The notes below the pieces were generated by a model, which was given only the letters and a program-made list of their open reading frames with translations, was not told where the DNA came from and searched no databases. Shown here piece by piece: positions 1 to 11,100 of a stretch of DNA of 64,000 nucleotides (positions are counted from its first letter, which is position 1; each line of letters starts with the position of its first letter). A program made the position numbers and the translations under genes. Source of the DNA: Euclidia mi (taxonomy: Eukaryota > Arthropoda > Insecta > Lepidoptera > Erebidae); contig OX123182.2 in NCBI GenBank assembly GCA_944739405.2, positions 91,442,051 to 91,506,050 on the forward strand. Direction: 5' to 3'.

Positions 1-33
1 CTGATTACTGTCCAGAGGGTCGGCAGTTTAAAG

Positions 34-2425
34 TAGTGACCGACCGGAAGTTTCGGTTTCGGCCAGTTTCGGCCATAAATCTAGTTTCGGCTTTAGTTTC
101 GGTTTCGGCCTCACCGAAACTCCCATGTTCGTGAATTTTCGTGCGTAGTTCGGCAAATTTCGCCGCTAACTGGACCTCGCCCGTTCGCGACGCCAGCTCA
201 GTGTGCCGCCGTCTATTGGTAACGGATTAAGTTGGGGTGTTTTAAATTATTTTTATTTTAATGTCAATGCTCTTTTATTCGTCGCTTACATTTTTATTTT
301 GATATAAAAAGATAGTAATAAATTGTTATGAGTTTTATTTTAAGCGACAAATAAAAGAGATATTTTCGATTTTTATTTTGCTTGGATTTTAGTGTCAATA
401 TGTAATTGTCGTTGGATTACATTCTTTAATCTTATTTTAAATGTGTTTACTTCCCAAACAATTAAGTACATGTTATGATTGATTTTGACTTCACTTAACT
501 TTAAATCCTACATCCACGATGCGAAATGAAGCGAGAAGCACATGACCGAACTGAATGATTTGTTCTTGTGCTTCTCGCTCCAGGTCTTGCTTATGTTTTT
601 GGCCTCTGCGATGATTGTCCGCCGCCAGGTCTGCTTAGAGCGGCCACATTTTCCCTTTTCTTGGGGATTCCAGTCTAGGGCTTGGCCGATTGATATATGT
701 TCAGGGTCCCTTCGGAGCGGATGGCCGATCCACTTCCACTTGCGGTGTTCGATCTGTAGTAGATCGAAGTCTCACCGCAGCGTTCCCATACTTCCCAGAA
801 AATGTCACTTTCTCGGTTCCTTGCTCGCTTGACATATTCTCGGACCAGTAAACACCGAGAAGACGGCGAAGGCAGCGGTTGACAACGACCTGAAGATGAC
901 GCGAGATGTCTTTTGTTACGTTTCATCCGTACAGCAACATGGTTTTAACGTTGTACCGTTGTTGTACGGAATATCTTGAGCTTTACTCTCCTAACCAATT
1001 GCCGCGATTTCCATACAGGACGGAGACGAGTGAAGGTGCTCTCGCTTTAGCAATTCTATAGGTGATGTCCTCTCGGTCCCTCCAGTTTCGGACACTACGC
1101 TACCTATATATGGGAATTTGTGGACCGTTTCCACAGCCTCTGTGCCAATGAGCAACGGCAAAGAGCTTGTTGCGCCGCACCTCATTTCCTGCGTCTTTCT
1201 GGTGTTGTTTTTCCGTCCCCTCTCCATTGCCTCTGGTCTTAGGTCATCCAGCTTGGCTTGCATGTCGGCGCGTGTGTGACACAACAGACATAAGTTATCG
1301 GCATATTCCAGGTCTCCTAAGACGTTGGACAGACAGACCCCATTCTATGCAGCGGCGCTTGCTGTTAGTAGCTTTCTTCATAACACCCTCGAGAATGACA
1401 AAGTAAGGGAGAGGTAAGAAGGGACACCGTCGGCGTACACTCGTGAGAACTGGTATGTCCCCCAAAATGTCGTGCGTCACGCTGTAAGAGTACTTCCTGT
1501 AGATGGCTTATCATATATCAGTTTTGTTATCTTCTTGGTGGCCCCAATTTTACGTAGCCGGTCCCAGACACAAGGCTGTCTCCGCGTATTGAAGGCTTTT
1601 GCGAAATCCACGAAAGTCAAATTTATTTCACTCGGCCATTCTGATGCCCTTTCGAGGATTATGCGCAAGGTATTGATCTGGCTCGTGCACGATCTGTTCG
1701 CGTGAAACCAGCCTGCTCTTTGCGAAGAAAAGGTTCAATGGCCCTCGATAATCTGTCTAGAATGATTTTGCATAGCACCTTAGACGGGATCGAGGGCGAG
1801 GCAATGCCACTCTAATTGCCACATTCACTTAGGTGTCCTTTCATAGGCACGGTGATGAGGAAACCTTTGTTCCAATCGTCGGGTAGCTGACCAGATGTTC
1901 CGCAATTGGTGTATCAGCACGTTCGTAACGGTATAAACGTCCGCTTTTAGCATTTCCGCCGTGATGACGTCGATCCCTGGTGTTTTACCTTTCTTGAGTG
2001 GATTTCACTACTTTCAGTGGGCGAAGAAACCTCAATGTTGAGTCGTTGTGTGTACTTTCGGATGTGGTCAGAGTGACAGGGGAGTTCGAAACTCAGAAGA
2101 TTTCATCAAAGTGCTCCAGCCAGCGTTGGATATGTCACGATTATTATTCTTCTTCTGGGTTCAATTTCCTCTCAATGTTTCTGTTGGCTTGTACATCTCC
2201 TTGAGATTACCGGAGTCAGCGGCGCGTTGGGCGTAATTCGCAACATCATCCGCCCATACTGGACGGTAATAAAATAAAATCTACATAGTGTACTTTACAC
2301 CAGACATTAGTATCAATAGAAATTTGATACATGTTTTAGTAAGTTTCGGTTTCGGCTAAAACTAAGAGCAAGGCCGAAAGTTCGGTTTCGGTTTTGGCTG
2401 AAAAACCAGTTTCGGTCGGACACTA
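34..2425. mobile_element. hAT-type DNA transposon, non-autonomous, with nested LINE
   Basis: The element is bounded by an 8-bp direct repeat GTTTAAAG at 26-33 and 2426-2433, which is the target-site duplication length of the hAT superfamily. The ends are imperfect inverted repeats: TAGTGACCGACCGGAAGT at 34-51, and the complement of AGTTTCGGTCGGACACTA at 2408-2425. Subterminal sequence at both ends is packed with TTTCGG/CCGAAA words (50-120 and 2340-2415). No transposase ORF is visible; the interior is largely a - strand LINE fragment, so this copy cannot move by itself. Assignment to hAT rests on the duplication length and TIR form, not on a protein. Confidence 0.8.
560..2270 (-). pseudogene. 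Degenerate non-LTR retrotransposon ORF (reverse transcriptase)
   Basis: Read on the - strand, three broken blocks appear in LINE order. Around 1670-1480 is a reverse transcriptase core block with a FVDFAKAFN motif (the family's F-D-x-x-K-A-F-D block). Around 1284-991 is the region after the catalytic site, with DMQAKLDDL and a KFPYIGSVVSETGGTE stretch typical of LINE RT thumbs. Around 930-675 is the C-terminal tail with remnants of the W-I-G-H and NPQGKRK-like block. Frames change between blocks and there are stops, so it is dead. It lies wholly inside the hAT-type element and must be younger than, or carried by, that element. The clade (RTE-like is my best guess) is uncertain. Confidence 0.7.
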
Positions 2426-2433
2426 GTTTAAAG

Positions 2434-3240
2434 GCACCGCCCGCACCACTGACTTTCCGAAGTTATGTACATATAAACTTGCACATCGCTTGCTCAAACT
2501 GAGAAAGAAAGCATTGTATGGAAACTGCACTGAGAGTTTACTTTAATGCTCTCGAAAGTCATGCAAAGTTTGCCAACCTATACTTGGGCAGTGTTGTGGA
2601 CGAGGGCCTACACGATTGTGAGAGGTGCGCCGATCCCAGGCAGTAAGGCAGTTAAATAGGGCTAATATTATTATTATTATGGTACAGTGCCACGAATTGG
2701 CGCTCAGACAGACGGCGGACGTGGGAGTCATGTGTCAGATAGAACCTTCGCCACGAGACCGCTCCAAGACTAAAAAGAAAACCAAAAATGTTTGTCTATC
2801 GTGTTTCTAGAGTATGTCGATTTATTAGTTTGCATTGCTGTTGACTGTAGTTCTGGTAGACATAAAGTGTTATATAAGTATAACACATTGAAAACGTGTA
2901 AAAGTAGCTTGAAAAATGGTGCTGTAGATAATGTATTGAATAAACTAGAATTTAGAAAATCTAAATGTATTCTAGTGTTAGTAAATAACATACTGTCCGG
3001 TATGAATAGGGTATTTGAATATTACATTACTACAATCCGATAAAGGGTATCAATTCATAACGAAGTTGTCAAAGTCAAAATCATTTATTCATTAGGCCAC
3101 AAAGTGACGCTTATGAACGTCAAAATTTTAGTTTAATTACTACATGATTCTACATTAACATTTACTGCCACGTTCGCATTGCAATAGTAAAAACGGCCAA
3201 AACGCAAGAATTTTATATAGGTATACTTCTATACCAACCC
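2434..3240 (+). repeat. LINE 3'-tail fragments between hAT and first TEX2 exon
   Basis: No coding exon is seen here. Around 2560-2680 is sequence resembling a LINE 3' end, finishing in an ATT-repeat tail at about 2667-2681. Around 3065-3200 is a stretch with AAAGTCAAAATCATTTATTC and GTGACGCTTATGAACGTCAAA, a form I know as a very common dispersed lepidopteran repeat. The short ORFs here look like chance. Confidence 0.5.
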
Positions 3241-3331
3241 GTTTGGCCAGCATGGTATAGTAGGCCAATTCCTCCTTTCAAAGAAGAGGACTAGTCCAGC
3301 AGTGGACTGTTAAAGGCTGATGATGATGATA
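3241..3331 (+). mobile_element. RTE-type LINE 3' tail
   Basis: The segment ends with a TCCAGCAGTGGACTGTTAAA word followed by a TGATGATGATGAT tail, the usual 3' end of RTE-clade LINEs in Lepidoptera. Only the terminal ~90 bp is present, a typical 5'-truncated insertion. Confidence 0.7.
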
Positions 3332-3501
3332 CAGAAGAGAGAGGTCGCGATAAAAATTAAAATAACCGACTAGGATGTGCAGATCTAAAGATTGTGGGCA
3401 ATTTGGGGTAACGGGACGACCAGGGGCTCAAGTTTACGCCTTGAATCGAGTAGCAGTAGTAAGCCCAAGTGAAACTGAAGCATGATGTTCTCATATTGCA
3501 G

Positions 3502-3660
3502 AGTAAGCCGCCATCAAACGAGTGCCAGTGCAGAATGTTGCCTGCGGAGGTGACGTGGGTGAACACTCTTGTCGCGAGAGTCATGTACGATCTGATGCGA
3601 GATCCCGTCATGATCAGTCGGTTGCAGAACAGGATACAGAGGAAACTCAATACCCTCAAG
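3502..3660 (+). CDS. TEX2: TEX2-like protein, SMP-domain exon (first exon in window)
   Basis: This is the first of seven exons of a TEX2 (testis-expressed 2)-like protein, an ER-anchored lipid-transfer protein. Its SMP domain is a lipid-carrying fold of the TULIP class. The exon begins after TATTGCAG and ends AAG|GTAAGT, a strong donor; it is 159 nt (53 codons), phase 0 at both ends. It encodes the opening of the SMP domain: WVNTLVARVMYDLMRDP is followed by RLQNRIQRKLNTLK, matching the conserved W-x-N-x-L-L-x-R-x-(F/M)-x-D and K-K-I-Q-x-K-L pattern of the family. Earlier exons (N-terminal region, membrane anchor, PH-like part) are not in the window. The next exon continues directly with LPSFMS, as expected in the family. 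Recognition is by motif memory without a search. Confidence 0.85.
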
Positions 3661-5079
3661 GTAAGTGCTTGAAAACGATTAACGCAATTTTGACTTGTTT
3701 GGAATAAGGGTGTGGTGTTTCTCCAACTAGAGGGAGGGATCCTCTGACCAGGCTAGGTGAACGGATGAACTTGAGAACTTATTTATACACCACTATTTTT
3801 TAATTAGTACAAAAACTTTAAGGACATATTAGCGAAGATATTATTATCATATATGTGACGTAAGAATTTCATAATATCTATAAATAGCAAAGTTAAAATC
3901 ATTTGTTTTTTGTAGAAAATCTCACCTAAATCATAGACATATTTTACAATCCATTCACTACTTCATTGATAGAACTTACTTTCCGTCCTACTCTTACGCA
4001 TATTTTCCGTCGCACTTATAATGTAGGTAGCCGTAGACAATAAAATGAAGCAAAATAATAAGTGTAGGTAGTTACTTTTAATTTTTTTTAATTCTACCCT
4101 CTCTTTCTTACTTTATCCGGGCTTAGTGCCAAAATTTACAAGTAATTAAATACGGAGTTATGTAATGAGAAAGCAAACACATATCAAAATAAAAGAAGGT
4201 ATTCTGTAATAAAAGAAAAGAGTAATTTTGGCGTATTTATGAAGTTAGAATCCTCTGCTATTTACAAATATTATTTTATCATCATCATGTCAGCCTAGAG
4301 ACGGCCACTTCTGGGCATAGGCCTCCCTCAAGGTTCTGCACATAGACCTGTCTTGAGCCGCCCGGATCAAATTATTATTTACTTAAGTATGTTTTATTTA
4401 CTAAACTTACAATTATTTCCATTGTCCTTCGAAACGTCCACCACCATTGTCAAGAAGTACGCTTCTGTCTTTTCACTTCGTCAAAAGCGTTCAATATGCA
4501 GTGTTTTAACTTTTCGACACTAACCGGCTCACTTTTGTACACTCACAAAAAGATGTCCATGAGTACACAGCTGCACTCGCGATTCCTCCACTCAAAGAGT
4601 ACGCACGAAGCATAGCTACATATGATGTGAACTGATCAGCCCCGAGTCGGGCAAACGTCGACAAACAATTAAATGGGTGTTCTCAGTTCCGCTTGCAATT
4701 TAGCACTGTTTGTCGCATCGATCGGGGCGCGGCGCGGGCGCAGAGGGACGGGGGAATTTATCAACGGAGCATTTACTACTGTTACAAGTCATAGTACGCG
4801 CGTCGTAATTATGCATTTACCAATTATTGCGTATTTTTGTGGACAGTTTTGAGACAGTTTTGTGACTAAGTGTTTTTATTTTTTAACTACATAAATATGA
4901 TCAGTTAAAGATACTTAGTGCCCCGTTAAATTTTCTGTACTAATTAAAAAATAGTGGTGTATACTGATAGCGTATGAAAGTGTCGCTTGCGCGATTAAGG
5001 ACTTTGGTTTCGTCGTGTCCTGTCCGATAGATGTCGCTGTGTTGATAGTTTCGTCGTTGGACGATGGATGGCCTCACTG
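3661..5079 (+). other. TEX2 intron, 5' part before the array
   Basis: This is AT-rich intron following the strong donor at 3661. Apart from a LINE tail at 4277-4372 and a short GC-rich patch at 4725-4755, I recognise nothing in it. The array that fills the remainder of this intron begins at its right edge. Confidence 0.6.
4277..4372 (-). mobile_element. RTE-type LINE 3' tail, inverted
   Basis: It starts with ATCATCATCATGTCAGCC and continues with CACTTCTGGGCATAGGCCTC. This is the reverse complement of an RTE 3' end with its TGATGATGAT tail. Only ~95 bp is present, inside the TEX2 intron. Confidence 0.75.
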
Positions 5080-5190
5080 TATGCATGTAGCTGCCGCTAC
5101 AATTGCTTCTGCGGTGAAGTGTCAAGTGGTCTAGTGTACCCGTGTCCGCTAGTAGAGCACGAGGTGGTGCTAGCGCCAGAGTGTGACGTG
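5080..5190 (+). repeat. Decayed edge monomer of the TEX2 exon array
   Basis: The sequence can be aligned to one array unit but with many substitutions. CATGTAGCTGCCGCTACAAT corresponds to the acceptor region. CGTGTCCGCTAGTAGAGCAC corresponds to CGTGTCCGCTGGTGGAGCGC, and GTGTGACGTGCGCACTAGTG joins exactly to the first regular unit. It carries a single GTGTGAC step where regular units have two or more. Divergent edge units are expected when the centre of an array is homogenised by unequal exchange and the edge is not. Confidence 0.7.
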
Positions 5191-8100
5191 CGCACTAGTG
5201 ATTGTATGTAGATGATATGTGGTGTTGTGTGTCAGCTGCCGTCGTTCATGTCGCCGCTGGTGGTGACGGAGCTGTCGCTGGCGGGCGCGTGTCCGCTGGT
5301 GGAGCGCGTGGCGGCGCCGGCGTGTGACGTGTGACGTGTGACGTGCGCACTAGTGATTGTATGTAGATGATATGTGGTGTTGTGTGTCAGCTGCCGTCGT
5401 TCATGTCGCCGCTGGTGGTGACGGAGCTGTCGCTGGCGGGCGCGTGTCCGCTGGTGGAGCGCGTGGCGGCGCCGGCGTGTGACGTGTGACGTGTGACGTG
5501 CGCACTAGTGATTGTATGTAGATGATATGTGGTGTTGTGTGTCAGCTGCCGTCGTTCATGTCGCCGCTGGTGGTGACGGAGCTGTCGCTGGCGGGCGCGT
5601 GTCCGCTGGTGGAGCGCGTGGCGGCGCCGGCGTGTGACGTGTGACGTGTGACGTGCGCACTAGTGATTGTATGTAGATGATATGTGGTGTTGTGTGTCAG
5701 CTGCCGTCGTTCATGTCGCCGCTGGTGGTGACGGAGCTGTCGCTGGCGGGCGCGTGTCCGCTGGTGGAGCGCGTGGCGGCGCCGGCGTGTGACGTGTGAC
5801 GTGTGACGTGCGCACTAGTGATTGTATGTAGATGATATGTGGTGTTGTGTGTCAGCTGCCGTCGTTCATGTCGCCGCTGGTGGTGACGGAGCTGTCGCTG
5901 GCGGGCGCGTGTCCGCTGGTGGAGCGCGTGGCGGCGCCGGCGTGTGACGTGTGACGTGTGACGTGCGCACTAGTGATTGTATGTAGATGATATGTGGTGT
6001 TGTGTGTCAGCTGCCGTCGTTCATGTCGCCGCTGGTGGTGACGGAGCTGTCGCTGGCGGGCGCGTGTCCGCTGGTGGAGCGCGTGGCGGCGCCGGCGTGT
6101 GACGTGTGACGTGTGACGTGCGCACTAGTGATTGTATGTAGATGATATGTGGTGTTGTGTGTCAGCTGCCGTCGTTCATGTCGCCGCTGGTGGTGACGGA
6201 GCTGTCGCTGGCGGGCGCGTGTCCGCTGGTGGAGCGCGTGGCGGCGCCGGCGTGTGACGTGTGACGTGTGACGTGCGCACTAGTGATTGTATGTAGATGA
6301 TATGTGGTGTTGTGTGTCAGCTGCCGTCGTTCATGTCGCCGCTGGTGGTGACGGAGCTGTCGCTGGCGGGCGCGTGTCCGCTGGTGGAGCGCGTGGCGGC
6401 GCCGGCGTGTGACGTGTGACGTGTGACGTGTGACGTGCGCACTAGTGATTGTATGTAGATGATATGTGGTGTTGTGTGTCAGCTGCCGTCGTTCATGTCG
6501 CCGCTGGTGGTGACGGAGCTGTCGCTGGCGGGCGCGTGTCCGCTGGTGGAGCGCGTGGCGGCGCCGGCGTGTGACGTGTGACGTGTGACGTGCGCACTAG
6601 TGATTGTATGTAGATGATATGTGGTGTTGTGTGTCAGCTGCCGTCGTTCATGTCGCCGCTGGTGGTGACGGAGCTGTCGCTGGCGGGCGCGTGTCCGCTG
6701 GTGGAGCGCGTGGCGGCGCCGGCGTGTGACGTGTGACGTGTGACGTGCGCACTAGTGATTGTATGTAGATGATATGTGGTGTTGTGTGTCAGCTGCCGTC
6801 GTTCATGTCGCCGCTGGTGGTGACGGAGCTGTCGCTGGCGGGCGCGTGTCCGCTGGTGGAGCGCGTGGCGGCGCCGGCGTGTGACGTGTGACGTGTGACG
6901 TGCGCACTAGTGATTGTATGTAGATGATATGTGGTGTTGTGTGTCAGCTGCCGTCGTTCATGTCGCCGCTGGTGGTGACGGAGCTGTCGCTGGCGGGCGC
7001 GTGTCCGCTGGTGGAGCGCGTGGCGGCGCCGGCGTGTGACGTGTGACGTGTGACGTGCGCACTAGTGATTGTATGTAGATGATATGTGGTGTTGTGTGTC
7101 AGCTGCCGTCGTTCATGTCGCCGCTGGTGGTGACGGAGCTGTCGCTGGCGGGCGCGTGTCCGCTGGTGGAGCGCGTGGCGGCGCCGGCGTGTGACGTGTG
7201 ACGTGCGCGCTAGTGATTGTATGTAGATGATATGTGGTGTTGTGTGTCAGCTGCCGTCGTTCATGTCGCCGCTGGTGGTGACGGAGCTGTCGCTGGCGGG
7301 CGCGTGTCCGCTGGTGGAGCGCGTGGCGGCGCCGGCGTGTGACGTGTGACGTGCGCACTAGTGATTGTATGTAGATGATATGTGGTGTTGTGTGTCAGCT
7401 GCCGTCGTTCATGTCGCCGCTGGTGGTGACGGAGCTGTCGCTGGCGGGCGCGTGTCCGCTGGTGGAGCGCGTGGCGGCGCCGGCGTGTGACGTGTGACGT
7501 GTGACGTGCGCACTAGTGATTGTATGTAGATGATATGTGGTGTTGTGTGTCAGCTGCCGTCGTTCATGTCGCCGCTGGTGGTGACGGAGCTGTCGCTGGC
7601 GGGCGCGTGTCCGCTGGTGGAGCGCGTGGCGGCGCCGGCGTGTGACGTGTGACGTGCGCACTAGTGATTGTATGTAGATGATATGTGGTGTTGTGTGTCA
7701 GCTGCCGTCGTTCATGTCGCCGCTGGTGGTGACGGAGCTGTCGCTGGCGGGCGCGTGACCGCTGGTGGAGCGCGTGGCGGCGCCGGCGTGTGACGTGTGA
7801 CGTGTGACGTGCGCACTAGTGATTGTATGTAGATGATATGTGGTGTTGTGTGTCAGCTGCCGTCGTTCATGTCGCCGCTGGTGGTGACGGAGCTGTCGCT
7901 GGCGGGCGCGTGTCCGCTGGTGGAGCGCGTGGCGGCGCCGGCGTGTGACGTGTGACGTGTGACGTGCGCACTAGTGATTGTATGTAGATGATATGTGGTG
8001 TTGTGTGTCAGCTGCCGTCGTTCATGTCGCCGCTGGTGGTGACGGAGCTGTCGCTGGCGGGCGCGTGTCCGCTGGTGGAGCGCGTGGCGGCGCCGGCGTG

Positions 8101-11100
8101 TGACGTGTGACGTGCGCACTAGTGATTGTATGTAGATGATATGTGGTGTTGTGTGTCAGCTGCCGTCGTTCATGTCGCCGCTGGTGGTGACGGAGCTGTC
8201 GCTGGCGGGCGCGTGTCCGCTGGTGGAGCGCGTGGCGGCGCCGGCGTGTGACGTGTGACGTGTGACGTGCGCACTAGTGATTGTATGTAGATGATATGTG
8301 GTGTTGTGTGTCAGCTGCCGTCGTTCATGTCGCCGCTGGTGGTGACGGAGCTGTCGCTGGCGGGCGCGTGTCCGCTGGTGGAGCGCGTGGCGGCGCCGGC
8401 GTGTGACGTGTGACGTGCGCGCTAGTGATTGTATGTAGATGATATGTGGTGTTGTGTGTCAGCTGCCGTCGTTCATGTCGCCGCTGGTGGTGACGGAGCT
8501 GTCGCTGGCGGGCGCGTGTCCGCTGGTGGAGCGCGTGGCGGCGCCGGCGTGTGACGTGTGACGTGTGACGTGCGCACTAGTGATTGTATGTAGATGATAT
8601 GTGGTGTTGTGTGTCAGCTGCCGTCGTTCATGTCGCCGCTGGTGGTGACGGAGCTGTCGCTGGCGGGCGCGTGTCCGCTGGTGGAGCGCGTGGCGGCGCC
8701 GGCGTGTGACGTGTGACGTGTGACGTGCGCACTAGTGATTGTATGTAGATGATATGTGGTGTTGTGTGTCAGCTGCCGTCGTTCATGTCGCCGCTGGTGG
8801 TGACGGAGCTGTCGCTGGCGGGCGCGTGTCCGCTGGTGGAGCGCGTGGCGGCGCCGGCGTGTGACGTGTGACGTGTGACGTGCGCACTAGTGATTGTATG
8901 TAGATGATATGTGGTGTTGTGTGTCAGCTGCCGTCGTTCATGTCGCCGCTGGTGGTGACGGAGCTGTCGCTGGCGGGCGCGTGTCCGCTGGTGGAGCGCG
9001 TGGCGGCGCCGGCGTGTGACGTGTGACGTGTGACGTGCGCACTAGTGATTGTATGTAGATGATATGTGGTGTTGTGTGTCAGCTGCCGTCGTTCATGTCG
9101 CCGCTGGTGGTGACGGAGCTGTCGCTGGCGGGCGCGTGTCCGCTGGTGGAGCGCGTGGCGGCGCCGGCGTGTGACGTGTGACGTGTGACGTGCGCACTAG
9201 TGATTGTATGTAGATGATATGTGGTGTTGTGTGTCAGCTGCCGTCGTTCATGTCGCCGCTGGTGGTGACGGAGCTGTCGCTGGCGGGCGCGTGTCCGCTG
9301 GTGGAGCGCGTGGCGGCGCCGGCGTGTGACGTGTGACGTGTGACGTGCGCACTAGTGATTGTATGTAGATGATATGTGGTGTTGTGTGTCAGCTGCCGTC
9401 GTTCATGTCGCCGCTGGTGGTGACGGAGCTGTCGCTGGCGGGCGCGTGTCCGCTGGTGGAGCGCGTGGCGGCGCCGGCGTGTGACGTGTGACGTGTGACG
9501 TGCGCACTAGTGATTGTATGTAGATGATATGTGGTGTTGTGTGTCAGCTGCCGTCGTTCATGTCGCCGCTGGTGGTGACGGAGCTGTCGCTGGCGGGCGC
9601 GTGTCCGCTGGTGGAGCGCGTGGCGGCGCCGGCGTGTGACGTGTGACGTGTGACGTGTGACGTGTGACGTGTGACGTGCGCACTAGTGATTGTATGTAGA
9701 TGATATGTGGTGTTGTGTGTCAGCTGCCGTCGTTCATGTCGCCGCTGGTGGTGACGGAGCTGTCGCTGGCGGGCGCGTGTCCGCTGGTGGAGCGCGTGGC
9801 GGCGCCGGCGTGTGACGTGTGACGTGCGCACTAGTGATTGTATGTAGATGATATGTGGTGTTGTGTGTCAGCTGCCGTCGTTCATGTCGCCGCTGGTGGT
9901 GACGGAGCTGTCGCTGGCGGGCGCGTGTCCGCTGGTGGAGCGCGTGGCGGCGCCGGCGTGTGACGTGTGACGTGTGACGTGCGCACTAGTGATTGTATGT
10001 AGATGATATGTGGTGTTGTGTGTCAGCTGCCGTCGTTCATGTCGCCGCTGGTGGTGACGGAGCTGTCGCTGGCGGGCGCGTGTCCGCTGGTGGAGCGCGT
10101 GGCGGCGCCGGCGTGTGACGTGTGACGTGTGACGTGCGCACTAGTGATTGTATGTAGATGATATGTGGTGTTGTGTGTCAGCTGCCGTCGTTCATGTCGC
10201 CGCTGGTGGTGACGGAGCTGTCGCTGGCGGGCGCGTGTCCGCTGGTGGAGCGCGTGGCGGCGCCGGCGTGTGACGTGTGACGTGTGACGTGCGCACTAGT
10301 GATTGTATGTAGATGATATGTGGTGTTGTGTGTCAGCTGCCGTCGTTCATGTCGCCGCTGGTGGTGACGGAGCTGTCGCTGGCGGGCGCGTGTCCGCTGG
10401 TGGAGCGCGTGGCGGCGCCGGCGTGTGACGTGTGACGTGTGACGTGCGCACTAGTGATTGTATGTAGATGATATGTGGTGTTGTGTGTCAGCTGCCGTCG
10501 TTCATGTCGCCGCTGGTGGTGACGGAGCTGTCGCTGGCGGGCGCGTGTCCGCTGGTGGAGCGCGTGGCGGCGCCGGCGTGTGACGTGTGACGTGTGACGT
10601 GCGCACTAGTGATTGTATGTAGATGATATGTGGTGTTGTGTGTCAGCTGCCGTCGTTCATGTCGCCGCTGGTGGTGACGGAGCTGTCGCTGGCGGGCGCG
10701 TGTCCGCTGGTGGAGCGCGTGGCGGCGCCGGCGTGTGACGTGTGACGTGTGACGTGCGCACTAGTGATTGTATGTAGATGATATGTGGTGTTGTGTGTCA
10801 GCTGCCATCGTTCATGTCGCCGCTGGTGGTGACGGAGCTGTCGCTGGCGGGCGCGTGTCCGCTGGTGGAGCGCGTGGCGGCGCCGGCGTGTGACGTGTGA
10901 CGTGTGACGTGCGCACTAGTGATTGTATGTAGATGATATGTGGTGTTGTGTGTCAGCTGCCGTCGTTCATGTCGCCGCTGGTGGTGACGGAGCTGTCGCT
11001 GGCGGGCGCGTGTCCGCTGGTGGAGCGCGTGGCGGCGCCGGCGTGTGACGTGTGACGTGTGACGTGCGCACTAGTGATTGTATGTAGATGATATGTGGTG

